Origin: Dichetophora obliterata
Taxonomy: Eukaryota; Arthropoda; Insecta; Diptera; Sciomyzidae
Direction: 5' to 3'
Assembly (NCBI GenBank): GCA_963920525.1
Contig: OY986435.1
Coordinates: forward strand, 98,350,115 to 98,414,114
DNA: 64,000 bases
The notes beneath the pieces were generated by a model. It had not been told where the DNA came from and did not search any database. It saw only the letters and a program-made list of their open reading frames with translations. Below are positions 51,101 through 58,975 of the stretch, in pieces (positions within the stretch are counted from its first letter, which is position 1; each line of letters starts with the position of its first letter). The position numbers and the translations under genes were made by a program.

Positions 51101-54100
51101 CAGCGTCTTACAGGCTGAAATAATGGCTATTAATAGAGCTTTGAAATGGCTGAGGTATAGTGAGATATCAGCTAAAGATATCTACATTTTTACGGATAGC
51201 CAAGCAGCGATTAAATCACTTGCAGGTGTGTTCCTAATATCACCAACAGCCCTTAAATGTCGCTCGTCTATTAATGAGAAGGCCGATAAGTTCGGCAATC
51301 ATCTGGTCTGGATACCAGGGCATAGGTACATTCCTGAAAATTGTAGAGCGGATGAGCTCGCTAGGGAAGTTACAGCGGCAACGCTGCTGCAGGATATGGA
51401 AACATTAGGCATGCCACTTGTGACTTGCAAGCTGGCTCTAAGGTAACATGCCACAGAATTGGCTAATTTCAGGTGGAAGCATAGTACCATCACTAACACA
51501 GCTAGACAGATGTGGCCTAGTTTTACTGAAAAACGAATAATGAAGCTCGCTCAAATGGCGAGAAATGATCTCTCCATTCTGATAGGCGTTGTAAAAGGAC
51601 ACTGTCTTATAGGTAGGCATGCCCTTAGAATGGGGGTTCATGCAAATTACTTCTGCAGGAGTTGCAGGGATGAAGAAGAGGAGAATATTTTTTATGATCT
51701 CAGGGATCTTGAGGAGGTAGACGTTTAGCGTCTACTGCTTCTTATTAGGAGGAGTAGATCCCCTGTGGTATCACAACGGACCAAATATCTGGTCTATGTG
51801 GGCCGGTCTTTGACCTGCAGCCACCTTAACCTAACCTATCCAATAATTATGAAAATTTGCACATAGGTATTTTTGGATAAACGTCTTTGCTTTTACCTAT
51901 TTTGCTGTGACAGACTTCAACAACTGCGCAATTAATCGGGAAAACATAATCAATTTAAATGTATAACTATTTAATTAAATATTAATATTTCTTCATCTAA
52001 TATATAAAATTCTTCTGTCACGGGGTACGTAATCGAACTCCTCCGAAACGGCTCGACCGATTTTCATGAAATTTTGTATGTATATTTTGTAGGTATGAGA
52101 ATAGGTCGTAAAGTATATTTCAACCTCCTACTAACAGTGGGCGTGGCACCTCCCATACAACCCAAATTTGCGATATCGAATATCTTTGGAGTTATAAGCC
52201 GCTTAGCCTCGGAATTCGGTATTCGACAATTTACACGTGCCGCTTCGCAGATAAAATTTTGTGAGAGTTGGACAAGGGGGCGTGGCACCTCCCATACAAC
52301 CCAAATTTGCGATATCGAATAGCTTTGGAGTGATAGGCCGCACATCCTTGGAATTCGAAATTCGACCACAATTTACACGTGGCGTTTTACTGATAAAATT
52401 TTATGGGAGTTGGACAAAGGGGCGTGGCACCTCTTATACAACCCAAATTTGCGATATCGAATAGCTTTTGAGTCAATCAAACAAAGCAAACAAAGCCTCG
52501 GAATTCAGCATTCGAACTCAATTTACACATGCAGTTTTACTGATAACTTTGTATGGCGTTGGACAAGGGGGCGTGCCACCTCCCATGCAACCAAAATTTG
52601 AGAAATTCTACAGCTTTTGAGTTATAGGTCGCACAGCCATGGAATTGAGTATTCGACCACAATTTACATATACAGTTTCACTGATAACATTTTATTCGCG
52701 TTTGGCAACGGGGCCGCGGCAGCAACGCGCCGGGTTTAAGCTGTCTATATATATAAAATAAAATGGAATGTGTGTTTGTTTATTTGTTTGTTTGTACCTT
52801 ATAGGAGACCAAACCTCTGGACCGATCTTCCTGAAAATTTCACAGCATTTAACTGGGACTCTGGCATGATTAATAGGGTACTTTTTCGACCGCGCCCACT
52901 TTTACGCCCACTTTTTTAAAATTATGTAATGGCTCCCATATAGTTTTTAACAGATTTACTTCAAATTGTATACACATTATACTCCAGGCGAGGTAGAAAT
53001 AAACATTTCTTACGCCACGCCCCCTTTTACGCCCCTTTCCACGCCAAATTTAAGTTTTAAACTTTTTGTTCTCTGTACAAATTTGTTACTTCCAACGGAT
53101 TATTTTTTATTTAGTAGTATATTGCTCTTAATACTGTTAACGTCGCCATATTACTATGAACCACGCCCACTTCACCGCCCCTTTTTTAATTCAGATACTT
53201 ACTTATACCGCTAACAATGTTTGCTATACAAAATACTTTTTTTGTAATATGTATTTACCTAAAGTTTTATATAGTTTTTATCTACAGGTAAGGTAGCCAT
53301 AGATTTTTTATTACCAAATCCCCCTTTTTCGCCCCATTTTACTTTATTTATAATAAATCTGCTTTCAATCTATATATATAAAAATGAATGTCTGTCTGTT
53401 TGTTTGTGCTTTATAGGAGGCCAAACCCTTGGACCGATCTTCCTGAAACTTTCACAGCATTTTACTATGAATCTGGAAAGAATAAAAGGCTATATGAAGT
53501 TTTTATTTGACAAAGGGGCGTGGCACTGACCATATAACCCAAAAATTTTAATCGCCATATTTTGGGCATTTTTTGACCTACGTTGATGCTATTTGGTACA
53601 TATAGTACTGGCATAGTTAGGAATACGTACCAGGAGAAAAGTGGGTGGGACCACGCCCCTTTTTAGGAAAATTAAAAATAGCAATATAGTCTTAACTACT
53701 GGACCGATCATCATTAAATTTTCACAATAGGATATTCTTACGAAATAATAAATTCTTGACTATATAAAGTTGTGAGTGGACGAAGGGGCGTGGCCTCGCC
53801 CATATAACCCAAATTTTAAAATCGTCATATCTTGGGCATTTTTTGACCAACGGCGGCAGTATTTGCTATATATGGTATTAGCATGAATAGAAATACGTAC
53901 CAAAAGAAAAGTGGGCGGAGCACGCCCCTTTGTTTGCGATATATTGGAGGCTGGACCTGATAACCGATTTTAAATTTTCACAGCGTTCAGCTTTGACTCA
54001 GGAATACTTATTACATGATAATATTTTTCGACCATGCACACTTCTGCACCTACTTTTTTACTACGTTTATTAACGGCTATACCACAAATCATGTCATTAA

Positions 54101-57100
54101 AATCATTAAAATACATATTAATTAAAATAGTGGGGTAGCTCAATTCTCTTTCTTCTACCACTGTCTTCAAAACAGCTGATTTTATAATACGTGTTAATTA
54201 AAATAGAGAGTGGGGTAACCCCATTCTCATTCTCCCACAACAGACTGCAAAACAGCTGATTGTGTAATTGCTGCTTTTTGATTGGTCTAAAAATAAAAAG
54301 GGGGAGCATGAAGCAAATTACATGCGATTCAGCGCTGAATTCTAATTGGTTTACAACAAAAAAATAGGCGAAGCATTGCAATAATTAAATTAAATAAATA
54401 AATTTTTGTAAATATATAAATACTTTTAATTTTATTTTAAACGAGGGGGTAGCGAAGCACACCGGGTTCAGCTAGTTTCATTATATAAAAGTGTATAAAT
54501 TTATTTTTATTTCAAGGGAAATTTATTACCTTGAAGGAAAACTGACCTTGACAATGTATTTATGTCCAACGCAATAATAATAAATCACCGAAATATCCAG
54601 CAATTCGCAGAGTGATAACTGCGACTTACAATTACCAGGCGTTGGATCCGCCAAAGTATTTTGGCGTGGATTAAAGAAATGCGTAAAAGTAGTTGTGTTG
54701 CTAAATAAAAATAAATTTGTCTTGGTAGTTTGTCTTATATTTCTATTTATGTTTTGCATCTTACCCTTGTGTGCGACCCACAATTGATATATTATTTAGG
54801 TTTGCTGTGGCCAGAAATACACTTGGATCTGCTAACAAGCATTAAAAATGAATACCAGTATTATTTTTACTGTGAAAACTCACCCAGTTCACCTCCACGT
54901 ACAACAGTACGATCGTCATCCAATAACTCCTGCGTACGCTCGCTTCCCAATTGTTGTGCTATATCATTGCGATGCACTTTACGCAAGTGCGACAACACGC
55001 CACCCAAACGATCGAAATGCTGATATTCAAAGGAACCGTCGAAAAAATATTTAGGCTCTATCTCCACCTGTGCGCCAGGAATTTCTTTTTCAAAGAGTAT
55101 CTTAGTGGCATCCACAAGGATACAGAGAAAAGACAGCGCTATAGGCGACTCAATAGGGTGATGTATGCTCGATTGCATGAGAAAGAATGAGTGGAAAGGC
55201 TGTTTGAGACAACAAAATAGAACATTTTTTTCAAAAATAAAGTAAATATCGCTCATTTCGTGCAAGACCGACACAACTCAAAATTTGGATTTTTTGAGTT
55301 AAATATACAGAAATATGCATTGTTATCAAATCTTTAATTTGAATGAATTCCAGACCGATTGGCTGTTAATTGACGATGTTATAGATATTTGTGTCGTTTT
55401 GACTTTCAGCAATTTCTTCACTTTTTTGAAGTAATAACAGTTCAATTCTATTTATAGCAAAATTTATTTTAAATTTCTAAATAATTTATCAACAACAACG
55501 ACTTATTCAGCCTTAGCGGGAATAATGTTTCACGCGGAATCGAAAAGTGGAGTTTTAATTTTTAAGATAAAGCTTAACAACCTTTTGAAGATTTTTTAAT
55601 GCAAATTTGTTGATAAGCATAATTTGTTGATGAATAAATTTGCATTAAAAATTTTCAAAATTTTCTTGAGCTTTATCTTAAAAATTAAAAATCCCTTTTT
55701 GGATTCCCCGTGAAAATTTATTCCGATAGGGCTGATTATATCATAAACCATTTTTGTAATAAAAGTCCAAGCAAGTAGCCTAATATTTTTTTGTAGTAAT
55801 GAAGTACCAACTCAAAACGTGGCATCTCTCTTGCTCAAAAGTATGTTATTATATTGTAGCAAAATCGTCACAACTCAAAATTAAACCTTTTTTTAAATGA
55901 GTTTTTGTAGTAATAATGTCACAAAAAACAGACACTTGCAGAAATATTGCTTAAAAATTCACTATTGACGCAAAATGAAAAACTTATAATAATTTTTGGT
56001 AGAAAATATAATGGCCCACAAATATTCTTAAAACATTTTTAGTCTACCTTTACAATTAATGGTCGTGATGCCATTTCAAAATTTCATAAGGCTATTCTGA
56101 AAAATACTAAATTTTGAGTTGTGAGACAGTCTTGCACGAAATGATCGACAAGGTCTGTTTGGAAATGCATCACGATTTGCAGTATGCCCACAACTAGCAT
56201 TTTTCAAGCGTACAAATTGAAGCGTGAATTTTTTGATGCGATTGATGAGTGACGCTTGATAGAAAAATCCCATTTTAGCATGTTTGACGTATGCAGTGCT
56301 GCAAATTTGGCCTCTTTGCAACATTTTGCTTCTGCTGCAAAAGCAGTTTGCGCATTTCCGAACCGACTCATATTTGAAGTAATATGCTGCCCTACCCGCT
56401 GTTCTAAGCTTAGGTCCATGACATAGCGTCTCAGTTTAACAATAAATATTTTACGGCTTGATGGCGCTTCACTGTCACCATCATTATTCGTTAGCAAATT
56501 TATTAAAAGATTCTTCTGCAAGTTATACAAGGCATCTGCTGATTTTGTTATCCTCTCACAAATGGCCAAATACTTTGATTGAGAGCCCTCAATTCCTTAG
56601 CATTCATTACAATACAAAATAAAAGTAAAGCATTTTAATTGAAAAATAAAACAAACCTTCAGTCCATGCCAGGCGATCAGGTATGAGCTCTTGCATATAA
56701 TTGAATTCCGGAGGACGTAGATACAAAAATAAAGCTAAGCTGCGGAAAAGAAAATTTATTTATTTAGAATCAACTAAATTTTGAGCTAAAAAAATATCAT
56801 CACATAGTTGTTACATTTCTTTTTCCCCCAACTCACCAATGTTTTTTAAAAAATTTATGTTCTAAGTAGAATTTTCTTGTCGTCATATGATTGCAGATAC
56901 AATTCAACACATATATAGCATTGCGCTGCTTTTCAGTTTCCATACCCTTGTGAGTATGTGTATAAGTCATTAGCAATGAGTTGACTAATTTTTTCAAAAC
57001 AAACTTCATTTCATCTACTTCCAAATAGTTCCAAAGCAGCGACAAGAAATTTCCCAGCGGGCTCTCTGCGCTGCCTGGCACTGTTGTATTGTCCTTTTCA

Positions 57101-58524
57101 CCATCGCTACTGGAATAGATGCACCCATAGGTTGTTACCAATAAACTTCCACAAACTTTATACTCTCACTTACCGTGAGTGGCATAAATTTTTAATGTGT
57201 GCAAGCAATCTTTCCTCAATGACATAGGTATCGAATAACTGCTGCGACAGTTTCTCTATTAACAGCGTGGAAAAAACCACGTACAAGGTTCTCTTCGTGG
57301 ATAATTTTATGTCTTTTTCTTTTTTATCCTTGTTGCACATGTTACGCGAAAGTATCGTGGCCAAGTTCACCATGTAACCGAATAGCAAATCCGCTTTGTG
57401 CAATCTTGTCGTGGGTTTAGATTGCAGCGGTTCAAAGCCTGCAACAGGGTATCTGAAAGGAGTGCCGCCAAAATTTGCATTGACACCCTGGTTATAGCCC
57501 AAAGACACAGCAGGGAAGAACGTAATGCCTGGACCTGTTTCCAGCTTGTTGAAGGCAACACCCATTGATACGCCATTGCGATAGAATTCAATTTTCTCAG
57601 TGTCGAAGTCAATGCAAATGCCGATGATATCGCCGGTTTGCCACTTGTCACCGTATCTGGTACGAGATAATAAGTTTGGTATTATTTGCAATGAGCAAAA
57701 AATTATATAAATCTAATCTAAAACAAATTTTCAACCAAAACACGAGTGCATCTTTTGACATTTCGTACTTGTTAGTGGATATATGCCAGATCTGCTGTTT
57801 ACTGCCATCGTAGCCATAGCTATGTTTAGTATCACCCACGCCACTGTTTTCATTAAACGTGCAGCTGTTAGAGCACCAGCCCATCTGCATCACTCCCTTA
57901 CTGTGTAAATGTATCTTGAATTATAAAACAAGTGTTCTTTAATATGAACATTGAAGACCTGAAACTATGTGCACTCATTCCTAAGTCCTTGCTGCTTCGA
58001 TTGCTTACCTCATACATCCAACGTCCGCCGAACACACATACATTTGCCTTTATAGTATTAAAACTGCCCTGCGACCGCACCGAAAGTCTATCACTGGAAA
58101 TACGCATCGTTGAGGTAAAATCGATATCAAATATTGTCAACTCAGGCCCTAGTCTTGTGCTCATCACCTGCCGCTGATGCCGAGACGTTTCCTCAGTGCT
58201 TGCATCGATTATGTCGAGCTTTTCCTGTAGCCAACGCTTGACGACGACGATTTGCCTGCAATAGACTCTTAAGTTCAATTGTACTGGACAACTTTGGACT
58301 GAAAGCAGCACCCTCTTTACATTGAGCTTATACAAAAAATGCTACCGATCACAATTCAAAACTTACTCAGGAAGCGTTGGATCGCCGTTGCCCTTAACTT
58401 CGATGTCAGATCCAGACTTTCTGGAGCATGATGGCTCCTCGCCTTTTGGATTAGGAGTCCCATTACACAAATTTTCAAATATATCTTCTCCAAAAATTTT
58501 ACCAAATATTTTAGCGATTGACAT
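24025..58524 (-). CDS. RNF123: RNF123/KPC1-type E3 ubiquitin ligase, complete, 19 coding exons
   Basis: SPRY-RING ubiquitin ligase. In mammals the family (KPC1) ubiquitinates cytoplasmic p27Kip1 with its partner KPC2; that role here is by homology only. Coding exons, 5' to 3' on the minus strand: 58524-58367, 58255-58009, 57914-57769, 57656-57174, 57109-56837, 56739-56657, 56595-56396, 55199-54884, 54831-54765, 54700-54547, 38521-38333, 38263-38150, 38091-37965, 37897-37735, 37681-37321, 37252-36887, 36824-36581, 36520-36343, 24169-24025. All introns are GT-AG and phases agree, giving 4014 nt and 1337 residues, close to the roughly 1314 residues of human RNF123. SPRY lies at about residues 110-255. 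RING ligands are C1269, C1272, C1284, H1286, C1289, C1292, C1303 and C1306, all present. The 3' end of exon 7 (56396) is the least certain junction; it was chosen because it alone gives a GT donor in the phase exon 8 needs. Confidence 0.93.
24468..24879. mobile_element. MITE with CAGT-CACCCTAAACAAGTGC ends
   Basis: Left CAGTGCACCCTAAACAAG and right (reverse complement) CAGTCCACCCTAAACAAG, each followed by TGCGCG. TAT borders both ends. About 412 bp, non-coding, in RNF123 intron 18. Confidence 0.82.
24898..25130. mobile_element. MITE family A, diverged copy 3
   Basis: Shares AACTGTCAAAACGAAGTTGA and the general layout with copies at 18489 and 19239. Its inverted ends are TTAGACAAGGTAGTGTTAGG and complement. 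The 129-codon open frame over it (24892-25281) is a by-product, not a gene. Confidence 0.6.
25440..27112 (-). mobile_element. 1.7 kb element with about 250 bp inverted ends and a decayed gene
   Basis: The left (25440-25690) and right (26865-27112) ends are inverted copies about 85-90% identical, sharing TTCTTTTCACTTTCTTTG and GGAAAATGTGGAATTAAAG. The minus-strand interior has a broken frame: LHLKLGYMKQFVKRLNTECE (26670), then FFPENIGKLSDEQDERFHQE and ADYCWSLQHD (26200). I recognise this LHIKLGLMK...DEHGERFHQ...ADYCW pattern as a protein family expanded in arthropod genomes, of uncertain function and often repeat-linked. Confidence 0.65.
27112..27185 (-). tRNA. tRNA-like sequence abutting the inverted repeat, likely pseudogene
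   Basis: On the minus strand it has an A-box-like ATCTAGTGGAGAG and an exact B box GGTTCGAATCC with a perfect five-pair T stem (CCTGG/CCAGG). The acceptor stem pairs only partly (GCCTTTG with TTCGGGC) and no anticodon stem forms. Its TTCGGGC end merges into the inverted repeat. Confidence 0.35.
27190..28580. other. AT-rich intron DNA, no feature seen
   Basis: No gene, repeat or element recognised. Confidence 0.5.
28590..29480 (+). pseudogene. LINE reverse-transcriptase fragment, plus strand
   Basis: Starts in KAF-type sequence near 28605, then the PQGS loop remnant GSILGPILFSMFIYDI around 28770. After the lost YADD come IQLWAAQYFLSLNMSKPQAL (28890), VKRLGFKINFKFKL (29020) and MYSVLRKLWHTTDCIQQETK and then LVIPHMSYAELVYANFD (29180), the thumb and connector of LINE polymerases. 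Several frameshifts. Opposite in strand to RNF123. Confidence 0.7.
30191..30796 (-). pseudogene. Truncated Tc1-like transposase
   Basis: The start MGRGKHCTPEMRKLIKKLLS leads into a paired-type DNA-binding region: first helix-turn-helix with TYKFIQDTVGCSPTVI, linker with RGRKTKIQ, second with FLTSSKLKQDLELEVHTSTI. The catalytic domain begins with HNILWTDESKVVLFGT (first Asp of DDE) and VKHGG, then jumps to unrelated residues and runs out through the terminal repeat. The second and third catalytic residues are deleted. Full-length proteins are about 340 residues; about 190 are left, with an undisturbed frame, so the deletion looks recent. Confidence 0.92.
30214..31147 (-). mobile_element. Tc1-like transposon, 934 bp internal-deletion copy
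   Basis: TA flanks both sides (30212-30213 and 31148-31149). The ends begin CAGCTGTGTGCAAAATAA and match perfectly in inverted orientation for 26 bases. It sits inside the first tandem unit of the array. The only gene is a truncated transposase on the minus strand. Confidence 0.95.
34440..35660 (-). pseudogene. Jockey-like LINE endonuclease remnant with MITE insert
   Basis: Minus strand from about 35600: NNSAVGGGVLLAVRN, then GDFNLPDLKW (35330), the endonuclease GDFN block. After the MITE come NSLDKLFDLVLTSDSNNVIV (34970) and PPLSIW, the C-terminal endonuclease end. Then AYPWYTTNLKTLRNNRNRAW (34610), the spacer before the reverse transcriptase. The rest of the polymerase is absent. Confidence 0.72.
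35020..35240. mobile_element. 221 bp MITE, family B, in LINE remnant
   Basis: Ends CAGCCCAATTCTGAATGAT, identical in inverted orientation; ATA borders both sides. It splits the LINE endonuclease. A relative is at 55508-55734, with ATT on both sides. Confidence 0.82.
36343..38521 (-). CDS. RNF123: RNF123 exons 11-18: C-terminal helical region and first half of RING
   Basis: Eight exons encode residues 710-1290, separated by introns of 53-69 nt. Recognisable family blocks in order: IASVRDEIAILNEVLRETKF (exon 11), KRSIELARKQAWYRAVALG (exon 12), PLFSFVPEVYVNILPILLDT (exon 13), SKDSLLQ-like CKDSLLQALGTLTCHKSGI (exon 14), NRAWGQSNWLLLRFWLGEGF (exon 15), LKICSMCFELTVSLMRCLEM (exon 16), VLLTDPSFQFANLEFALGE (exon 17), then EDSLCPICCAKPIAVMFTPC and KHQSC (exon 18). 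Exon 18 therefore holds RING ligands 1-5. It ends at 36343 in phase 2 with a GTTTTA donor, and the next exon is 12.2 kb away. Read alone, this block looks like a ligase with a broken RING. Confidence 0.93.
38733..40072. mobile_element. Inverted-repeat element carrying a Tc1-like MITE
   Basis: Outer ends TTACCCGAGAAACAATTT and, in reverse complement, TAACCCGAGAAACAATTT, 1.34 kb apart. The 853 bp insert at 38783-39635 accounts for most of it, leaving about 490 bp. Just right of the insert, 39640-39715 is faintly tRNA-like. Non-coding. Confidence 0.6.
38783..39635. mobile_element. Tc1-like MITE with long inverted arms, 853 bp
   Basis: TA on both sides. Ends CAGTTGCTGTCAAAATAAT and, in reverse complement, CAGCTGCGCTCAAAATAAT, similar in layout to the 30214 element. 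Arms of over 300 bases mirror each other, for example ACTGGTTCCAAATCTGTACA near 38900 and its complement near 39505. No transposase. Confidence 0.85.
40714..40805 (-). mobile_element. SINE 3' end fragment
   Basis: Reverse complement matches the 3' part of the SINE at 4607: TTGATCAATAGAAGCTAGGT, then GGGCTGAAATGGCCAGTTTT. About 90 bp, 5'-truncated. Confidence 0.82.
40816..42400 (-). mobile_element. pogo/Tigger-like transposon, dead
   Basis: Minus strand: FTASDRWMTKLKKRFGILLL (DNA-binding segment, 42290), then HADESGIYWKLLPEM (first catalytic Asp, about 42140), TYVLCEESAAPGRKNTKERL (42110), ALLILNNAPSHPPENELV (41740) and PPNVMPLIQPMDQN (41650). A C-terminal frame at 41281-40904 has the family's acidic stretch and TRIEDFFKK. 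In the family the motif is LDNAPSHP; here the second Asp is Asn. Stops and frameshifts also separate the blocks. The right end CAGTGGACGTTCAATATAAC (40816) resembles a Tigger terminal repeat; the other end is not found. Confidence 0.82.
42880..44320 (-). pseudogene. Jockey-like LINE reverse-transcriptase pseudogene
   Basis: The long frame 44171-43398 holds SAGPDGIPATVLKQCGSILF, ISPIYKKGCRNEITNYRPIA, SSIPKLFERIVYDRVK, RQHGFVTGRSTVSSLLDF, YTDFSKAFDKLPHNLILLK, ESSVPQGSHQGPILFILAIN and LLIYADDMKI (catalytic, about 43430). A frameshift follows, and 43371-42898 continues with FEVWCSKNNMFLNPDKCQTV, VKDLGINMD and YYSIVRPHLEYTSQVWSPHY. Upstream, GFTDDSTIVCGLFANFF lies near 44270 behind a stop. It is a 5'-truncated copy of the same broad group as 1340-3572. 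Confidence 0.88.
44744..44763 (+). repeat. (TCTG)n microsatellite
   Basis: Five perfect units inside a conserved-looking GCCATGTCCGTCTG context. Confidence 0.8.
45005..45180 (+). repeat. Segment shared with 20421-20570
   Basis: TTTAAAGACGG, TTTTTGTGTGATACGGTT and a doubled CCGACTTAGTGATGCCAGTG block; the other copy has the block once. Confidence 0.65.
48360..48990 (+). pseudogene. LINE endonuclease domain, interrupted by MITE
   Basis: After frame changes it reads GLVIGADANAHH, then WGGTDVNERGEFWFDYLLKS and APTFVTRSRREVLYVSLVSD, ending HSFSDHR just before the MITE. The frame resumes after it with CITFGLKGRV. SDH is the catalytic end of apurinic-type endonucleases. Confidence 0.8.
48700..48960. 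mobile_element. 261 bp hAT-type MITE, copy 2
   Basis: Perfect 8 bp duplication TAGGTGTA at 48692-48699 and 48961-48968. Ends CATTGGCGTCGGAAGCG and, in reverse complement, CAAGCGCGTCGGAAGCG. Same length as copy 1 and nearly identical. Inserted in the LINE endonuclease. Confidence 0.93.
49600..50640 (+). pseudogene. LINE reverse transcriptase with damaged YADD
   Basis: Blocks: SLKPAGSDGIVPAALQ (49600), LRPISLSSFLLKTLERLTH (49800), SASQHAYRKGRSVETALHFL (49890), AFLDIEGALNNVLLESIIGA, CTPQGGVLSPLWWNLVVNEL (50175), then IAYADE followed directly by a stop at 50281, in place of YADD. The thumb (AKKCELGVSSQKTELVVFTR, YLGVILDRMLSWKP) follows in frame. The catalytic pair is lost, so the element cannot copy itself. 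Confidence 0.87.
50990..51446 (+). pseudogene. LINE RNase H domain
   Basis: All expected acidic residues can be seen: IFIDGSKLDS (first Asp), LQAEIMAINRAL (Glu), IYIFTDSQAAIKSL (second Asp) and WIPGHRYIPENCRADELARE (last His/Asp). The domain is uninterrupted although its element is dead; a stop follows at 51446, then a further open stretch to 51728. Confidence 0.87.
51996..52743 (+). mobile_element. Helitron-like unit 1 with four internal repeats
   Basis: Begins TCTAATATATAAAATTC and ends near GCGCCGGGTTTAAGC (52741). The interior holds four diverged repeats of 139-149 bp, each starting CGTGGCACCTCCCATA (52142, 52281, 52423, 52572). No coding content. Confidence 0.6.
52744..53368 (+). mobile_element. 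Helitron-like unit 2, 5' part
   Basis: Starts TCTATATATATAAAATAA, then TGTTTGTTTGTACCTTATA, the same opening as unit 3. Its own 3' end is not visible before unit 3 begins. Confidence 0.5.
53369..54476 (+). mobile_element. Helitron-like unit 3, both ends visible
   Basis: Starts TCTATATATATAAAAATG and ends GCACACCGGGTTCAGCTAGT. A TC start, a CTAG end followed by T and no inverted repeats or target duplication fit a non-autonomous Helitron. Interior blocks GGGGCGTGGC and CGCCCACTTTT recur. No Rep/helicase gene. Confidence 0.62.
54547..58524 (-). CDS. RNF123: RNF123 exons 1-10: N-terminus, SPRY domain, first part of helical middle
   Basis: Ten exons encode residues 1-709. Start codon 58524 has A at -3. 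A two-codon upstream frame (ATG, CAT, stop) begins 17 nt before it. SPRY runs through exons 2-4: FGGRWMYE closes exon 2, KGVMQMGWC and GVGDTKHSYGYDG are in exon 3, and YGDKWQTGDIIG followed by FYRNGVSMG, FFPAVSLG and PFRYPV is in exon 4. Exon 6 holds LRPPEFNYMQELIPDRLAW. Exon 8 holds SSIHHPIESPIALSFL and EYQHFDRLGGVLSHLRK. Exon 9 is only 67 nt (54831-54765); it is needed to carry phase from exon 8 to exon 10 and encodes DPSVFLATANLNNISIVGRT. Exon 10 ends in ELLDISVIYYYCVGHKY, matching the family's ELLDGI..LYH segment. Introns 1-6, 8 and 9 are 52-112 nt; intron 7 is 1196 nt and holds inverted-repeat elements. Confidence 0.9.
55253..56144. mobile_element. Inverted-repeat element in RNF123 intron 7
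   Basis: Ends TCATTTCGTGCAAGAC in both orientations, followed on both sides by CACAACTCAAAATTT after a short gap. About 890 bp, with family B MITE nested inside. It accounts for most of the 1.2 kb intron. Confidence 0.8.
55508..55734. mobile_element. MITE family B, nested copy
   Basis: Inverted arms with AGTTTTAATTTTTAAGATAA and complement; CAGCC ends; ATT on both sides. Related to 35020-35240. Confidence 0.72.
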
Positions 58525-58892
58525 AATTTTTAATGCATCGAAAATAATTCAATATTTTACAATTGTAAATTTTTTTAAATTAATTTATGATAAGCAATAA
58601 GATTTAAAATTTTCATTAAAAATTTTTTGTTTACAATGACATTTTTAATCTTTTTAAATTTCTTGTGTGAAGTTAAGAACACAACCGGGCAGTTGTTTTC
58701 AGTGTTGCCAGATAGGTTGAGCTTCTTTGAACTTAGTCTGAAAAAATTTGCTAAATTTTCCTATAATAATATTATAAATCCACTAAAACTTTTTTTAATT
58801 TTATTTAAGTAATGTCTATTTACTTTTGCGCAAAACATAGTACTGGACTAGACTTGGCACGTGCATTAAAAATCGGTTACCTATTCATTACT

Positions 58893-58970
58893 AGATACAA
58901 ATAAACTTATGGGCTTTTTTTAGTCCAAAAATTAATGTCTTAATTATTTAATTAAAATTAATTCTCATTT
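58893..58970 (+). repeat. 78 bp direct repeat, left copy
   Basis: AGATACAAATAAACTTATGG to TTAATTCTCATTT; the second copy is at 59512-59590, almost identical. Confidence 0.8.
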
Positions 58971-58975
58971 TCTTT

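Larger units (their letters stand above)
46725..51836 (+). mobile_element. RNase H-bearing LINE, 5.1 kb, near full length, dead
   Basis: TATCCAAT occurs directly on both sides (46717-46724 and 51837-51844). The 3' end is CCACCTTAACCTAACC. Order on the plus strand: 5' leader, a gag-like frame (about 47150-48100), endonuclease (48360-48990), reverse transcriptase (49600-50640), RNase H (51000-51440) and a C-terminal zinc-knuckle-like stretch (HCLIGRHALRMGVHANYFCR, 51600). It carries a 261 bp hAT MITE. This layout fits the I/Loa group. Frameshifts and stops are frequent. Confidence 0.85.
38522..54546 (-). other. RNF123 intron 10 (16 kb), transposon-filled
   Basis: Phase-0 intron between the GTCAGT donor at 54546 and the TTGTAG acceptor at 38522. 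It holds Helitron-like units, a 5.1 kb plus-strand LINE, a minus-strand jockey-like LINE, a pogo/Tigger remnant, a SINE fragment and two nested inverted-repeat elements. 44300-46716 has no recognised gene: it has a (TCTG)n run at 44744-44763, a segment shared with 20421-20570, a segment inverted relative to 40070-40180, and AT-rich DNA. Confidence 0.85.

Noticed and set aside
56204..56395. Extension of RNF123 exon 7 to the end of its open frame
   Set aside because: No phase-0 GT donor is available there, so it cannot join exon 8 in frame; the residues lose resemblance to the family.
57367..57651. 94-codon open frame within RNF123 exon 4
   Set aside because: Shadow frame of the SPRY-encoding exon.
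57898..57914. Alternative acceptor CACAG at 57901 for RNF123 exon 3
   Set aside because: It breaks the reading frame; the TTCAAG acceptor before 57914 restores IHLHSKGVMQMGWC in phase 0.
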